Of a stretch of 64,000 nucleotides of DNA, positions 9,065 to 17,601 are shown piece by piece (position 1 is the stretch's first letter; each line of letters starts with the position of its first letter). The translations under genes and the position numbers were made by a program. Source of the DNA: COE1 sp949066965 (GTDB lineage: Bacteria > Bacillota > Clostridia > Lachnospirales > Lachnospiraceae); the NCBI GenBank assembly GCA_949066965.1, contig CARTDA010000020.1, positions 1 to 64,000 of the forward strand, read 5' to 3'. Under the pieces are notes generated by a model. It did no database searches. It was given only the letters and a program-made list of their open reading frames with translations, and was not told where the DNA came from.

Positions 9065-10396
9065 TCAAAATACAATCGCATCAAGAAAATCCTGCCCGCT
9101 TGATTTTACAATATCTATCGGAACTTGTAAAGCTTTTTCGAGCATATCCAGCGTCATATCGTCAAGAAATATCTCTTCTCCGCTCTTAAACATGTTTTGC
9201 GGCAGCAGCAGCTTCTCCCCAAGCTGCCTTGTTTTCAGCTGTGCCTGCAGATCCTGCCCCGTCAGCAGACCGGAAACTGTTATCATCTCCCCGAAGAAAT
9301 CATTTTGAATGGGGTACACATGAATGGCAAGCTGTGGGTACTGCGCCATCAGCTGTCCTGCCATATCGGATATAAAACTGTATGCAAGCTTTCCTGTTGC
9401 AATAGAAAGCTCCCTTGCCGGAATTTCCACACCATTTGTTCTTTTCAGTGTATCAAATGCCTCCTGAAACTCATCCAGCAGGAGACGCAGCATCCCGACT
9501 CCGTTCTCAAGCTGCAGATAACCATCATAGCGCCCCTCCTCCGGCAAATTCTCCTCCGCAAGAATATACCATTCGTCACTTGCATGGATGAAATGGACAC
9601 CCTGCTCGCGAAACAGCTTGTCCTGCCATCTGTGAACCATGGAAAGCACCTGTCTTGCATCCTCTTTCGTGAAAGGTTCCAGCGGAAATAATCCCTCGCG
9701 GTATTTCGACAGCCCAACGGGGACAACCGACACACTTTCCAGGTTCGGCAGGAATTTAGACAAGTCCCTGATACTCCGCTCCAGTTCCTCCCCGTCATTA
9801 ACGCCTTTGCACAACACAATCTGCCCATTCATCGTAATTCCGGCGCGTGCAAGCTTCCACGCCTTTTCCAGCGCCTGCCCCGCAAAACGGTTATTCAGCA
9901 TTTTACAGCGGAGATCCGGATTGGTGGTCTGAAAAGAAACGTTAATCGGTGACAGATTGTAACGGATAATACGGTCTATATCTTCGTCTGACATATTCGT
10001 GAGTGTCACATAATTTCCCTGCAGGAAGGACAGTCTGGAATCATCATCCTTGAAATAAAGTGTGTCACGCATCCCTTCCGGCATCTGGTCGATAAAGCAG
10101 AAAATGCATTTATTGCGGCAGGAACGGTATTCGTCCATCAGACCGTTTGCAAACGTAATTCCCAAATCCTCGTCATATTCCTTATCAATCTCAAGAAGCC
10201 ACTCCTCCCCTGAAGGCTTTTGTATCAGTACCTCTATATATTCGTCCTGCGTATAATACTGGTAATCAAAAATATCCTCTATTACATTGCCATTAATGGC
10301 TGCTACCGCGTCACCCGGCTCGATTTCCAGCTCCTGCGCGATACTGCCTGGCGCTATCTGTTCCACAATGTGTAAATGCTCTTTTTTCATTTTCAT
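9065..10396 (-). CDS. DUF512 radical-SAM protein with N-terminal PDZ-like domain
   Basis: 443 residues. The N-terminal ~65 residues form a PDZ-like segment (IAPGSIAQELEIEPGDAVAAING). A cysteine motif CRNKCIFC (C93, C97, C100) fits the CxxxCxxC cluster of radical-SAM enzymes and is followed by FIDQMP and the DUF512 domain. Homologues accompany der/plsY in many clostridia and are described as putative radical-SAM Fe-S enzymes (TIGR03279 type). The reaction is not known to me. The likely start is ATG 10396 or 10390, with AAGGGGAT immediately upstream. It is the first gene of the operon. Confidence 0.85.
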   Translation of the reverse strand: MKMKKEHLHIVEQIAPGSIAQELEIEPGDAVAAINGNVIEDIFDYQYYTQDEYIEVLIQKPSGEEWLLEIDKEYDEDLGITFANGLMDEYRSCRNKCIFCFIDQMPEGMRDTLYFKDDDSRLSFLQGNYVTLTNMSDEDIDRIIRYNLSPINVSFQTTNPDLRCKMLNNRFAGQALEKAWKLARAGITMNGQIVLCKGVNDGEELERSIRDLSKFLPNLESVSVVPVGLSKYREGLFPLEPFTKEDARQVLSMVHRWQDKLFREQGVHFIHASDEWYILAEENLPEEGRYDGYLQLENGVGMLRLLLDEFQEAFDTLKRTNGVEIPARELSIATGKLAYSFISDMAGQLMAQYPQLAIHVYPIQNDFFGEMITVSGLLTGQDLQAQLKTRQLGEKLLLPQNMFKSGEEIFLDDMTLDMLEKALQVPIDIVKSSGQDFLDAIVF

Positions 10397-10484
10397 ATCC
10401 CCTTATTCCATTTTTTATATCCTATTTTATAATAATACTAGAAATTCCTTGACGTGTCACTACCTGAATGATATAAATTATATG

Positions 10485-10646
10485 AACGATTTGTTACTAT
10501 TCATGGGTCAGGAATGTGCATAAACTGCACATTCCGTGAGAACATGATTCAGTAGTGAGGGGCGATTTTTGCGAAGCAAAATTCTGAATATCGCCCCGAA
10601 TCGTTGCTATGAGCGGCTCCCAAGCCGTGAATAGTAACAACGATTT
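10485..10646. mobile_element. MITE-like element with terminal inverted repeats and 8-bp direct repeats
   Basis: GTTACTATTCA (10493-10503) is an exact inverted repeat of TGAATAGTAAC (10628-10638). With two more bases on each side and one G/U step the arms reach 16 bp. The arms are flanked by the same 8 bases, AACGATTT, at 10485-10492 and 10639-10646, as expected of a target duplication. Inside are three hairpins: GGAATGTGCA/TGCACATTCC, GGGGCGAT/ATCGCCCC enclosing TTTTGC-GAA-GCAAAA, and CGGCT/AGCCG. There is no coding capacity. The right end is 22 bases before the prs start, so the element sits in the prs leader or promoter. Confidence 0.6.
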
Positions 10647-10667
10647 ATTGAAAGGAATCGATGCATC

Positions 10668-11858
10668 ATGTCATATTTAAAAAAATTAGAAAAAGCCATG
10701 CCTGTTGCCCCCTTAAAGCTTATGGTTTTGGACAGCGCCGCGGAGCTTGGCAATAAAGTAAACGATTATCTGGTTGATTTCCGCAGCAAGGTAAACAATG
10801 TGTATAACAATGACCCCGCTTTCCAGGGGTATGCAGAAAAAAATTATCTGTTCCAGTTCAAAACCCCACGCTTTAACAGCGGGGAGGGGAAGGCAGTCCT
10901 TGAGGAGACCGTGCGTGGAAAGGATTTATTCATCCTTGTGGATGTGTGCAACCACAGTCTCACATACACCATGAACGGATACACCAACCATATGTCCCCT
11001 GACGACCATTATCAGGACCTGAAACGTGTCATCGCCGCGACAAATGGCAAGGCGCACCGCATCAATGTCATCATGCCCTTTTTATACGAGGGCAGGCAGC
11101 ACAGGCGGACAGGCAGGGAATCCCTCGACTGCGCCTATGCTTTTGAGGAGCTGACCAAGATGGGGGTAACCAACTTCATTACATTTGACGCACACGACCC
11201 CAGAATCCAAAATGCCGCACCGCTAAGCGGTTTTGACAATTTTCCTGCACACTACCAGTTTACGCGGGCACTCCTGCGCGCCGAGAAGGATCTGATACTG
11301 GACAAGGATCATGTCATCGTCATCTCGCCTGACGAGGGCGCCCTGGACAGAGCCATTTATTTTTCAACGGTACTGGGCGCTGATACCGGCATGTTTTACA
11401 AAAGGCGTGACTACTCCACCATTGTAAATGGAAAAAATCCGATTGTTGCACACGAATTTCTCGGAAACGACATTGAGGGAAAAGACATCATCATTATCGA
11501 TGACATGATTTCATCCGGCGAAAGCATGATTGACACGTCCAGACAGTTAAAAGCAATGAAAGCCAGGCGCGTGTTTATCTGTACCACCTTCGGAATCTTT
11601 ACCAACGGGCTTGACGCGTTTGACAAGGCATATCAGGAGGGCGTATTTGACAAAGTGATTACCACGAACCTTTCTTACCGTCCGCCTGAATTATTGGCAA
11701 AGCCTTATTACATTGAGGCAGATATGAGCAAGTTCCTTGCTTCCATTATTGACTTCACGAACCATGACCTATCCATGGAGCCAATTACGTCTCCCACTGA
11801 AAAAATCCAGCAGATTCTCGATATCTATAATAAGGGCGGAGAAATCTATGCTGTATAA
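10668..11858 (+). CDS. prs: Ribose-phosphate pyrophosphokinase (PRPP synthetase), long form
   Basis: 396 residues against about 315 for the classical enzyme. It transfers pyrophosphate from ATP to ribose 5-phosphate, giving PRPP for nucleotides, histidine, tryptophan and NAD. The PRPP-binding loop reads IIIIDDMISSGES (274-286), the histidine block FDAHDPRIQ (173-181) matches the catalytic DLHxxQIQ region, and PDEGALDRA is at 221-229. An extra ~60 N-terminal residues and altered motifs place it in the divergent long family common in clostridia. GAAAGGAA lies ten bases before the ATG. It is flanked upstream by the MITE-like element and downstream by two hairpins. Confidence 0.9.
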   Translation: MSYLKKLEKAMPVAPLKLMVLDSAAELGNKVNDYLVDFRSKVNNVYNNDPAFQGYAEKNYLFQFKTPRFNSGEGKAVLEETVRGKDLFILVDVCNHSLTYTMNGYTNHMSPDDHYQDLKRVIAATNGKAHRINVIMPFLYEGRQHRRTGRESLDCAYAFEELTKMGVTNFITFDAHDPRIQNAAPLSGFDNFPAHYQFTRALLRAEKDLILDKDHVIVISPDEGALDRAIYFSTVLGADTGMFYKRRDYSTIVNGKNPIVAHEFLGNDIEGKDIIIIDDMISSGESMIDTSRQLKAMKARRVFICTTFGIFTNGLDAFDKAYQEGVFDKVITTNLSYRPPELLAKPYYIEADMSKFLASIIDFTNHDLSMEPITSPTEKIQQILDIYNKGGEIYAV

Positions 11859-11860
11859 AA

Positions 11861-11972
11861 ATCGAGTGCCGGCGCACTCGATTGCTAAAAGCTTCGCTTT
11901 TTGTTCAATGGTTTACGCTGTCACAATTTCCTATAACGCAAAAAGATGAGTGCCCGCGCACTCATCTTTTTT
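11861..11972. terminator. Two related hairpins, the second a bidirectional terminator (prs / tyrS)
   Basis: ATCGAGTGC-CGGC-GCACTCGAT (11861-11882) begins directly after the prs stop. A stronger stem follows at 11941-11970: 13 bp, AAAAGATGAGTGC/GCACTCATCTTTT with loop CCGC, and T-runs on both strands. Both stems share the core GAGTGC-N4-GCACTC. The second serves convergent prs and tyrS. Confidence 0.8.
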
Positions 11973-11979
11973 ACTCGAT

Positions 11980-13200
11980 TTAAAGGACAATTTTCTGGAA
12001 GCTCTTTTTCCCTTTTTTGAGGACAAATTCTTCCGCAAAGGCAGATTTGTCAAATACAGCCTTTACATCTGTCACCTTTTCCCCATTTACGGATACGCCG
12101 CCCTGCTCCACGGCACGCCTTGCCTCGGATTTTGACGCGGTCATTCCTGCCTTCACAAGCAGGGACAGGATGTCAATGCTGCCATCTGCGAAATCGTCGT
12201 CCGCCAGTTCTGTTTTCGGCATGTTCTCTGAATTTGTCCCGCCCGCAAAAAGTGCTGCTGCTGCCTCTTTTGCCTTCTGTGCCTCCTCGGTGCCATGAAC
12301 CAGCTGCGTCAGTTCAAATGCAAGAATTTCTTTTGCCTTATTGAGCTCGCTGCCCTCCCATTTCTCCATCGCCTGAATCTCCTCAAGCGGAAGGAATGTA
12401 AGCATTTTCAGGCACTTGATTACATCCGCATCCGATACGTTTCTCCAGTACTGGAAAAACTCGTATGGCGACGTCTTTTCAGCATCAAGCCACACCGCTC
12501 CGGACTCTGTCTTGCCCATCTTTTTGCCTTCCGAATTCAGCAGGAGGTTGATTGTCATGGCATATGCATCCTTGCCAAGCTTGCGTCGAATCAGCTCCGT
12601 GCCGCCAAGCATGTTGCTCCACTGGTCATCGCCGCCAAACTGCATGTTACAGCCGTATTTCTGGAACAACGTGTAGAAGTCAAAGCTCTGCATAATCATA
12701 TAATTAAACTCTAAAAATGTAAGCCCCTTCTCCATGCGCTGCTTGTAGCACTCTGCTGCCAGCATCCTGTTTACGGAGAAATGCGGTCCCACCTCGCGCA
12801 GTACATCCATATAGTTAAGGTCGAGCAGCCAGTCCGCGTTGTTGACCAGCATTGCCTTGTCCTCGCCGAATTCAATAAACCTGCTCATCTGCTTCTTAAA
12901 ACAGTCCACATTATGCTGTATAGTCTCCGTTGTCATCATTTTGCGCATGTCCGTCTTGCCGGAGGGGTCGCCAATCATGGCTGTGCCGCCGCCAATCAGG
13001 GCGATTGGTCTGTTTCCTGCCATCTGAAGGCGCTTCATCAGGCAGAGTGCCATAAAGTGCCCTACATGAAGGCTGTCCGCTGTCGGGTCAAAGCCAATGT
13101 AAAACACGGCTTTCCCCTCGTTCACCATTTCCCTGATTTCTTTTTCGTCTGTCACCTGGGCAATGAGTCCCCTTGCCACTAATTCATCATACAACTGCAT
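11980..13200 (-). CDS. tyrS: Tyrosyl-tRNA synthetase
   Basis: 406 residues; charges tRNA-Tyr. Class I signatures are HVGH at 45-48 (HIGH) and KMGKT at 227-231 (KMSKS), with the TyrRS blocks GGGTAMIGDPSGKTD and FGGDDQWSN. The C-terminal ~65 residues form an S4-type RNA-binding domain. The frame is open to 13383, but the family start is MQLYDEL at 13200, preceded by AAAGGAGAG. The added upstream residues would be translated from the T-box leader and are not real. Control by charging of tRNA-Tyr is evident from the leader. Confidence 0.97.
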   Translation of the reverse strand: MQLYDELVARGLIAQVTDEKEIREMVNEGKAVFYIGFDPTADSLHVGHFMALCLMKRLQMAGNRPIALIGGGTAMIGDPSGKTDMRKMMTTETIQHNVDCFKKQMSRFIEFGEDKAMLVNNADWLLDLNYMDVLREVGPHFSVNRMLAAECYKQRMEKGLTFLEFNYMIMQSFDFYTLFQKYGCNMQFGGDDQWSNMLGGTELIRRKLGKDAYAMTINLLLNSEGKKMGKTESGAVWLDAEKTSPYEFFQYWRNVSDADVIKCLKMLTFLPLEEIQAMEKWEGSELNKAKEILAFELTQLVHGTEEAQKAKEAAAALFAGGTNSENMPKTELADDDFADGSIDILSLLVKAGMTASKSEARRAVEQGGVSVNGEKVTDVKAVFDKSAFAEEFVLKKGKKSFQKIVL

Positions 13201-13314
13201 TTTTCTTTCTCTCCTTTCATTGTTGACGCGGGGAACAGGGCATTCATCACAAAATGTAAAAAATCGGGTGTCCGCCATCCTGCTGACATGTTTCATCCGG
13301 ATGCACATGTGCAT

Positions 13315-13690
13315 AAAAAAACCCCATCCCCTGAATGTGTTCCATCCAAAGGACGAGGTACGATTCCTTAATAAAAATACCACGTGTTACCACCTTTTTT
13401 CACACAGGACTCACATCCTATGCCTCAGCGAGTACGGGAAAAGCACACGCTTTCGCATTCCTTCCGATACTCCTCCCAATATAACGTTTGGGGACTCCGT
13501 CACAGTCTACTCTTGCATACCCATATTCATATATCATGCGTGTACGCGAATTTCGGTGTGCAGCTCCGAGATGTATTCACTTTCATTTTCCCTTGCGCCT
13601 CTCATCAGCCGGCCGCTTTCTGTAAGTTCCCATGAAAGCTACTTTTTCCCTTCACAGCTTTTTGCTATGTAGCAATTATAACGACTATCA
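13315..13690 (-). promoter_or_regulatory. Tyrosine T-box leader of tyrS
   Basis: Fills most of the 514-base gap between yebC and tyrS. Read on the minus strand, a stem I region holds GTGAATACAT at 13580-13571, with the specifier TAC (tyrosine) at 13575-13573 in the usual GAA-NNN-A context. The T-box proper is AGGTGGTAACACG at 13395-13383, where TGGT pairs with the ACCA end of uncharged tRNA. The terminator is a stem of about 17 bp (13359-13322, from ACCTCGTCC to GGGGATGGGG) followed by a T-run at 13320-13315. Its 5' arm can instead pair with the T-box to form the antiterminator. Uncharged tRNA-Tyr should therefore raise tyrS expression. Confidence 0.9.
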
Positions 13691-13714
13691 CATTATTTGT
13701 CAACTATTTTTTCC

Positions 13715-14443
13715 CTACTCTTCCCAGTTATGGTACACTGCCTGCACATCATCATCCTCGTCGAGCATGTCGAGTGTCCTGTTCAGGTTTTTTACGGCAG
13801 TTTCATCCGTGAGCGACACATAGTTCTGGGGAATCATTGTCACCTCGGCGCTTGCCATGGCAATATTGTTGTCCTGCAAAGCCTGGTACACCGCATTGAA
13901 ATCGTCCGGCATCGTGATAATCTCGAAGCTGTCGTCCTCCTCGGAAAAATCCTCCGCACCCGCGTCAAGCGCAATCATCATAAGGTCGTCTGCCCCCATG
14001 TCGCACTCTTCCTTGTCAATAATAATCTGCCCTTTTTCGTCAAACATAAAAGAAACGCAGCCCTGGGTTCCAATACTTCCGTTTCCCTTGGTAAACGCAC
14101 TCCTGACATTTGCCGCTGTCCTGTTCTTGTTGTCTGTAAGCGCCTCCACAATGATGGCGATGCCATTCGGACCATAGCCCTCATATGTAACATGCTCATA
14201 ATTGACTGCATTTCCGTCACCGGCAGCCTTCTTGATGCCGCGGTCAATCGTGTCGTTTGGCATATTGTTCGCTTTTGCTTTTGCTATCACCTGTGCAAGC
14301 TTGAAATTGTTGGCAGGATCCGGACCACCTTCCTTGACCGCAACGGCAATCTCACGCCCGATAATGGTAAAGATTTTTCCCTTTGCCGCATCGTTTTTTT
14401 CTTTTTTGTGCTTAATGTTCGCAAATTTTGAATGTCCTGACAT
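13715..14443 (-). CDS. YebC/TACO1-family protein (probable translation factor)
   Basis: 242 residues. The N-terminus MSGHSKFANIKHKKEKNDAAKGKIF is the family signature. Further blocks are AKANNMPNDTIDRGIKKAAG and the YEGYGPNGIAIIVEALTDNKNRT segment. Members were long called transcriptional regulators; the mitochondrial relative TACO1 and recent bacterial work point to help for ribosomes at difficult sequences. It is probably a single cytoplasmic housekeeping gene, 28 bases downstream of the CNNM gene. Its 3' end abuts the tyrS T-box leader. Confidence 0.93.
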   Translation of the reverse strand: MSGHSKFANIKHKKEKNDAAKGKIFTIIGREIAVAVKEGGPDPANNFKLAQVIAKAKANNMPNDTIDRGIKKAAGDGNAVNYEHVTYEGYGPNGIAIIVEALTDNKNRTAANVRSAFTKGNGSIGTQGCVSFMFDEKGQIIIDKEECDMGADDLMMIALDAGAEDFSEEDDSFEIITMPDDFNAVYQALQDNNIAMASAEVTMIPQNYVSLTDETAVKNLNRTLDMLDEDDDVQAVYHNWEE

Positions 14444-14471
14444 GTTCTAATTCTCCTTTATCCTCATATCT

Positions 14472-15854
14472 TTATATATTTTCAGAGGGCTCGATATCCT
14501 GTTCGGATTCCGGCTGCCCCTGTTCCACTTTTTTGACAAGAACGGACTGTATCACATTCTTTTCCACCTTTACGATCTGAAAAGTATATCCGTCAACCTC
14601 AACCTCTGAGTTTTCGTCCTCATCCGGTATGCGGTCAAGCTTTGATATCAGATAGCCGTTGAGGGTCTCAAATTCCGTCTCTCCAAAAGAAATCCCGAAA
14701 CGCTCATTCAGATCCTCAAGCTTCGTCATCCCTTCGATAACATACTCATTCTCACCCTTCTCCTCGATATGGTTTTCCTCGGGGTCGTACTCATCCATGA
14801 TATTTCCTACGATTTCCTCAAGAATATCCTCCATCGTGACAAGACCTGATGTCTGCCCATACTCGTCCATGACAATCACCATCTGGTTCTTTTCGGACTG
14901 CATGCTGCGGAACAAGTCGTCAATATTTTTGGTTTCCGGAACATACACAGCTTCACGCAAAAGCCCGTCCACTGTCCCGACTGGCTGGTTCAGGCTCTCG
15001 TCGGAAGTATGTATGCGCATGGCGTCTTTCAAGTACAACACACCCATAATATGGTCAAGCGTCTCCTCAAATACAGGGTATCTGCTATTGCTCTCCTTCA
15101 GCATAAAATTGAGCGCATCCTTGAACGGCATACTGCTGTCAATCGCCATGATGTTATTGCGGTGCGTCATGATATCGCTTGCTTCCTTGTCACCAAACTC
15201 AAATATATTTGTAATCATCTCCACCTCGCCTGCCTCGAGGACACCAAGCTCATGTCCCTCATTTACCATGGAAATGATTTCTTCCTCCGTCACATCCGCC
15301 TGTTCATCCGCGTTCCGCAGGCCAAAGACCCGAAGGAGGGCATTTGCCGATACGGCAATAATGCCTGTCAGCGGATAAAGCGCCGTCCTTAAAAACTGGA
15401 TCGGACGGATAAAGCGGTACGCCCACGCATCCGGGTACTTCTGTGCAATCTTCTTTGGAAAAAGAATACCGAACGTAAGCAGGATATACATCAGCACAAC
15501 TGCTGCCAGTACAAGCGCAGTCCAGTGCTGTGCCACATCACTCATTCCCTGAAAAAGCACCAGCTGACCGAGCCATCTCCCAAACGCAGCTGACCACCGC
15601 GGAAGGAAAAAATACCCCATCACAAGCTCGACCAGTGTTGTTATCATCTGAATAGAATTCACATAAATTGTAGAACGTTCGATAATCCGGTAAAGCAGGA
15701 TGGATTTCTTGTCTTTTTCCTCGACTGCCCTGCGTTCAATCTCCTTTTCGTTCAAAGAAGGTATCGCTTTGTTAAATCCAGTCAAAATAGCCTCGATAGT
15801 AAGCAAAGCGAAAAAAATAAATATACTACAGGCCGAAGCCCCTCCATCATCCAT
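14472..15854 (-). CDS. CNNM/CorC-family membrane protein with CBS pair (hemolysin-C type)
   Basis: 460 residues. The N-terminal ~190 residues form a DUF21 membrane domain with several hydrophobic segments. Then come two CBS repeats (about 205-335; EVEMITNIFEFGDKEASDIMTHR, VIVMDEYGQTSGLVTMEDILEEIVG) and a C-terminal CorC_HlyC domain ending near residue 440. The family handles Mg2+ efflux or sensing; substrate is not provable from sequence. Its N-terminus (MDDGGASACSIF) is short compared with relatives. Confidence 0.88.
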   Translation of the reverse strand: MDDGGASACSIFIFFALLTIEAILTGFNKAIPSLNEKEIERRAVEEKDKKSILLYRIIERSTIYVNSIQMITTLVELVMGYFFLPRWSAAFGRWLGQLVLFQGMSDVAQHWTALVLAAVVLMYILLTFGILFPKKIAQKYPDAWAYRFIRPIQFLRTALYPLTGIIAVSANALLRVFGLRNADEQADVTEEEIISMVNEGHELGVLEAGEVEMITNIFEFGDKEASDIMTHRNNIMAIDSSMPFKDALNFMLKESNSRYPVFEETLDHIMGVLYLKDAMRIHTSDESLNQPVGTVDGLLREAVYVPETKNIDDLFRSMQSEKNQMVIVMDEYGQTSGLVTMEDILEEIVGNIMDEYDPEENHIEEKGENEYVIEGMTKLEDLNERFGISFGETEFETLNGYLISKLDRIPDEDENSEVEVDGYTFQIVKVEKNVIQSVLVKKVEQGQPESEQDIEPSENI

Positions 15855-15901
15855 TTCTGTTTCTCCTTTATTCTTTAGAATTCATTGGCATTTGGTACGC
15901 A

Positions 15902-15941
15902 AGAAAGGTGTAAGCCGCATTCTTGCGGGTTACACCTTTCT
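15902..15941. terminator. Hairpin between mazF and the CNNM gene
   Basis: AGAAAGGTGTAA (15902-15913) pairs exactly with TTACACCTTTCT (15930-15941), with an inner CCGCA/TTGCGG stem. It lies 48 bases beyond the mazF stop and before the CNNM start. The T-run is poor, so it may be a partial terminator or processing site. Confidence 0.5.
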
Positions 15942-15988
15942 AATATATCATTCCTGACCCCAAACGTCAATATCCAAAGCCTTTACAT

Positions 15989-16336
15989 TTATGTATCAAG
16001 CTCAAGGCTGATTTGCAAGGCTCTGTTTACCCTCTGCATAATCGGTGTATCAAGGTGGCACACCTTATCCTTCAGACGCTTTTTGTCAATTGTCCTTAAC
16101 TGTTCAAGCAATATTACCGAATCCTTTACCATGTCATAATTTCCTGCGTTCAGTTCAATATGCGTCGGCAGGTTTGCCTTGTTCAGCTTGGAAGTGATTG
16201 CCGCACAGATTACCGTCGGGCTGTGCTTGTTTCCCACATCATTTTGTATAATCAGCACCGGTCTGACGCCTCCCTGCTCGGAACCCACTACCGGTCTTAA
16301 ATCTGCATAATAAATATCTCCTCTTTTCATTCTCAT
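15989..16336 (-). CDS. MazF/EndoA (PemK) family endoribonuclease toxin
   Basis: 115 residues, the full family length. The N-terminal block RGDIYYADLRPVVGSEQGGVRPVLIIQND contains the conserved GSEQGG loop, and TVICAAITSK and DSVILLEQLRTIDKKRL are the other family signatures. Such toxins cleave mRNA at short sequence motifs. It follows alr by 92 bases, as ndoA does in Bacillus. There, however, the antitoxin gene lies between alr and the toxin, and no ORF of plausible size exists in this gap. The antitoxin may be elsewhere, or the enzyme may act without a dedicated partner. Confidence 0.9.
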   Translation of the reverse strand: MRMKRGDIYYADLRPVVGSEQGGVRPVLIIQNDVGNKHSPTVICAAITSKLNKANLPTHIELNAGNYDMVKDSVILLEQLRTIDKKRLKDKVCHLDTPIMQRVNRALQISLELDT

Positions 16337-16428
16337 ACACCCCTGTTTCGCAAATCTATATGTTGTATGATACTATTTTTGCCATCAGAGAAATTTTTAT
16401 ACAACTGCTGCATTATAAAATATAAAAT

Positions 16429-17589
16429 TTATTCATATAACAGTGTATCGTCCAATTTGTAAATCCGGGGAATCCTTTTCCCAATGTCGCAGGCAAGCTC
16501 ATAATTGAACCTGCCGGACAGCTCCCCGAGCTCCTCCATGGTGATGCATTCATCCCCATCCGTCCCTATCAGGGTCACCCTGTCGCCCACACAGATATCC
16601 GCATCGATATCACTCACGTCAATCATGAACTGGTCCATACACACACGTCCCAGTATCGGCGCACGCTGCCCCTTCAGCAGCACATATCCGACATTGGAGA
16701 GACTTCTGGGATATCCGTCCCCATAGCCGATACAGATTGTCGCAACCCTGGTGTCCTTCGTCGTGGTATAGGTTCCTCCATAACTAATCTCCTGCCCCTG
16801 CGGAACCGTCTTCACATACACGATTCTTGATTTGAGTGAGAGCGCCGGCTTTAGCTGAATTTTCTCATCCGCCTTTACCTCCTGTGACGGCCACAGTCCA
16901 TATAGAATAATGCCCGCACGCACGGCATCCATATTTGCTTCAGGCATCTCGACAATCCCCGCACTGTTTGAGCAGTGCTTCATGGGAATCTCAGCCTTTA
17001 GCTCCCTGCAAATCCTGTCCGTATAATCCTGGAAAAGTTTCATCTGCTGGTATGCCTTTGTCCTGTCTGCCTCATCCGCTGTCGCAAAATGGGTAAAAAT
17101 CCCTTCTGTCTCCAGCGCAGGAAGCACAAGGATCTTCCTGATAAGCGCAAGTCCCTCCTCGTCAGGATGTATGCCGATCCTTGTCATCCCCGTGTCAATT
17201 TTAATGTGTACCCTACACTTTTTCCCAATCCTGAGCGCCGCCTCTGACAACTCCTTTGCGCTCTCGTATGTAAATACCGTAGCGCGAATATCTTCCGCAA
17301 TCAGCTGCTCATAGTTGTTTGGAAAGGTATATCCTAGTATCAATATCGGCCTGCAAATATGATTCTGTCTAAGCGAAAACGCTTCCTCCGCCGTAGCAAC
17401 CGCATATCCCCATACGTTGTCCTCGTTCTCGAGCATCCGCGCAATCTGCAATGCACCATGTCCGTAACCGTCTGTCTTTATCACTGCAATGATTTTTGTG
17501 CCTGCATGAATCTTCTCCCTGATTTGTGCAATATTAAACTGTACTGCATCAAGGTCTATCTCTGCCCATGCCCTGTCATAATGTCTCAT
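16429..17589 (-). CDS. alr: Alanine racemase
   Basis: 386 residues. It converts L- to D-alanine with pyridoxal phosphate for peptidoglycan. The PLP lysine lies in AVIKTDGYGHGA (Lys38), and the second catalytic block with tyrosine is in GQEISYGGTYTT (around 265-270). IKIDTGMTRIG, MKHCSNSAGIVE and GRVCMDQFMIDV are further family signatures. It lies 12 bases after the nnr stop and upstream of mazF, a common firmicute arrangement, so nnr, alr and mazF are probably one transcript. Confidence 0.96.
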   Translation of the reverse strand: MRHYDRAWAEIDLDAVQFNIAQIREKIHAGTKIIAVIKTDGYGHGALQIARMLENEDNVWGYAVATAEEAFSLRQNHICRPILILGYTFPNNYEQLIAEDIRATVFTYESAKELSEAALRIGKKCRVHIKIDTGMTRIGIHPDEEGLALIRKILVLPALETEGIFTHFATADEADRTKAYQQMKLFQDYTDRICRELKAEIPMKHCSNSAGIVEMPEANMDAVRAGIILYGLWPSQEVKADEKIQLKPALSLKSRIVYVKTVPQGQEISYGGTYTTTKDTRVATICIGYGDGYPRSLSNVGYVLLKGQRAPILGRVCMDQFMIDVSDIDADICVGDRVTLIGTDGDECITMEELGELSGRFNYELACDIGKRIPRIYKLDDTLLYE

Positions 17590-17601
17590 AGTAATCCCTT
17601 T

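Noticed and set aside
13201..13383. Extension of tyrS upstream to 13383
   Set aside because: These codons fall in the T-box leader; the family start is at 13200 with AAAGGAGAG.
13697..14431. 244-residue plus-strand ORF
   Set aside because: Antisense to the well-conserved YebC-family gene.
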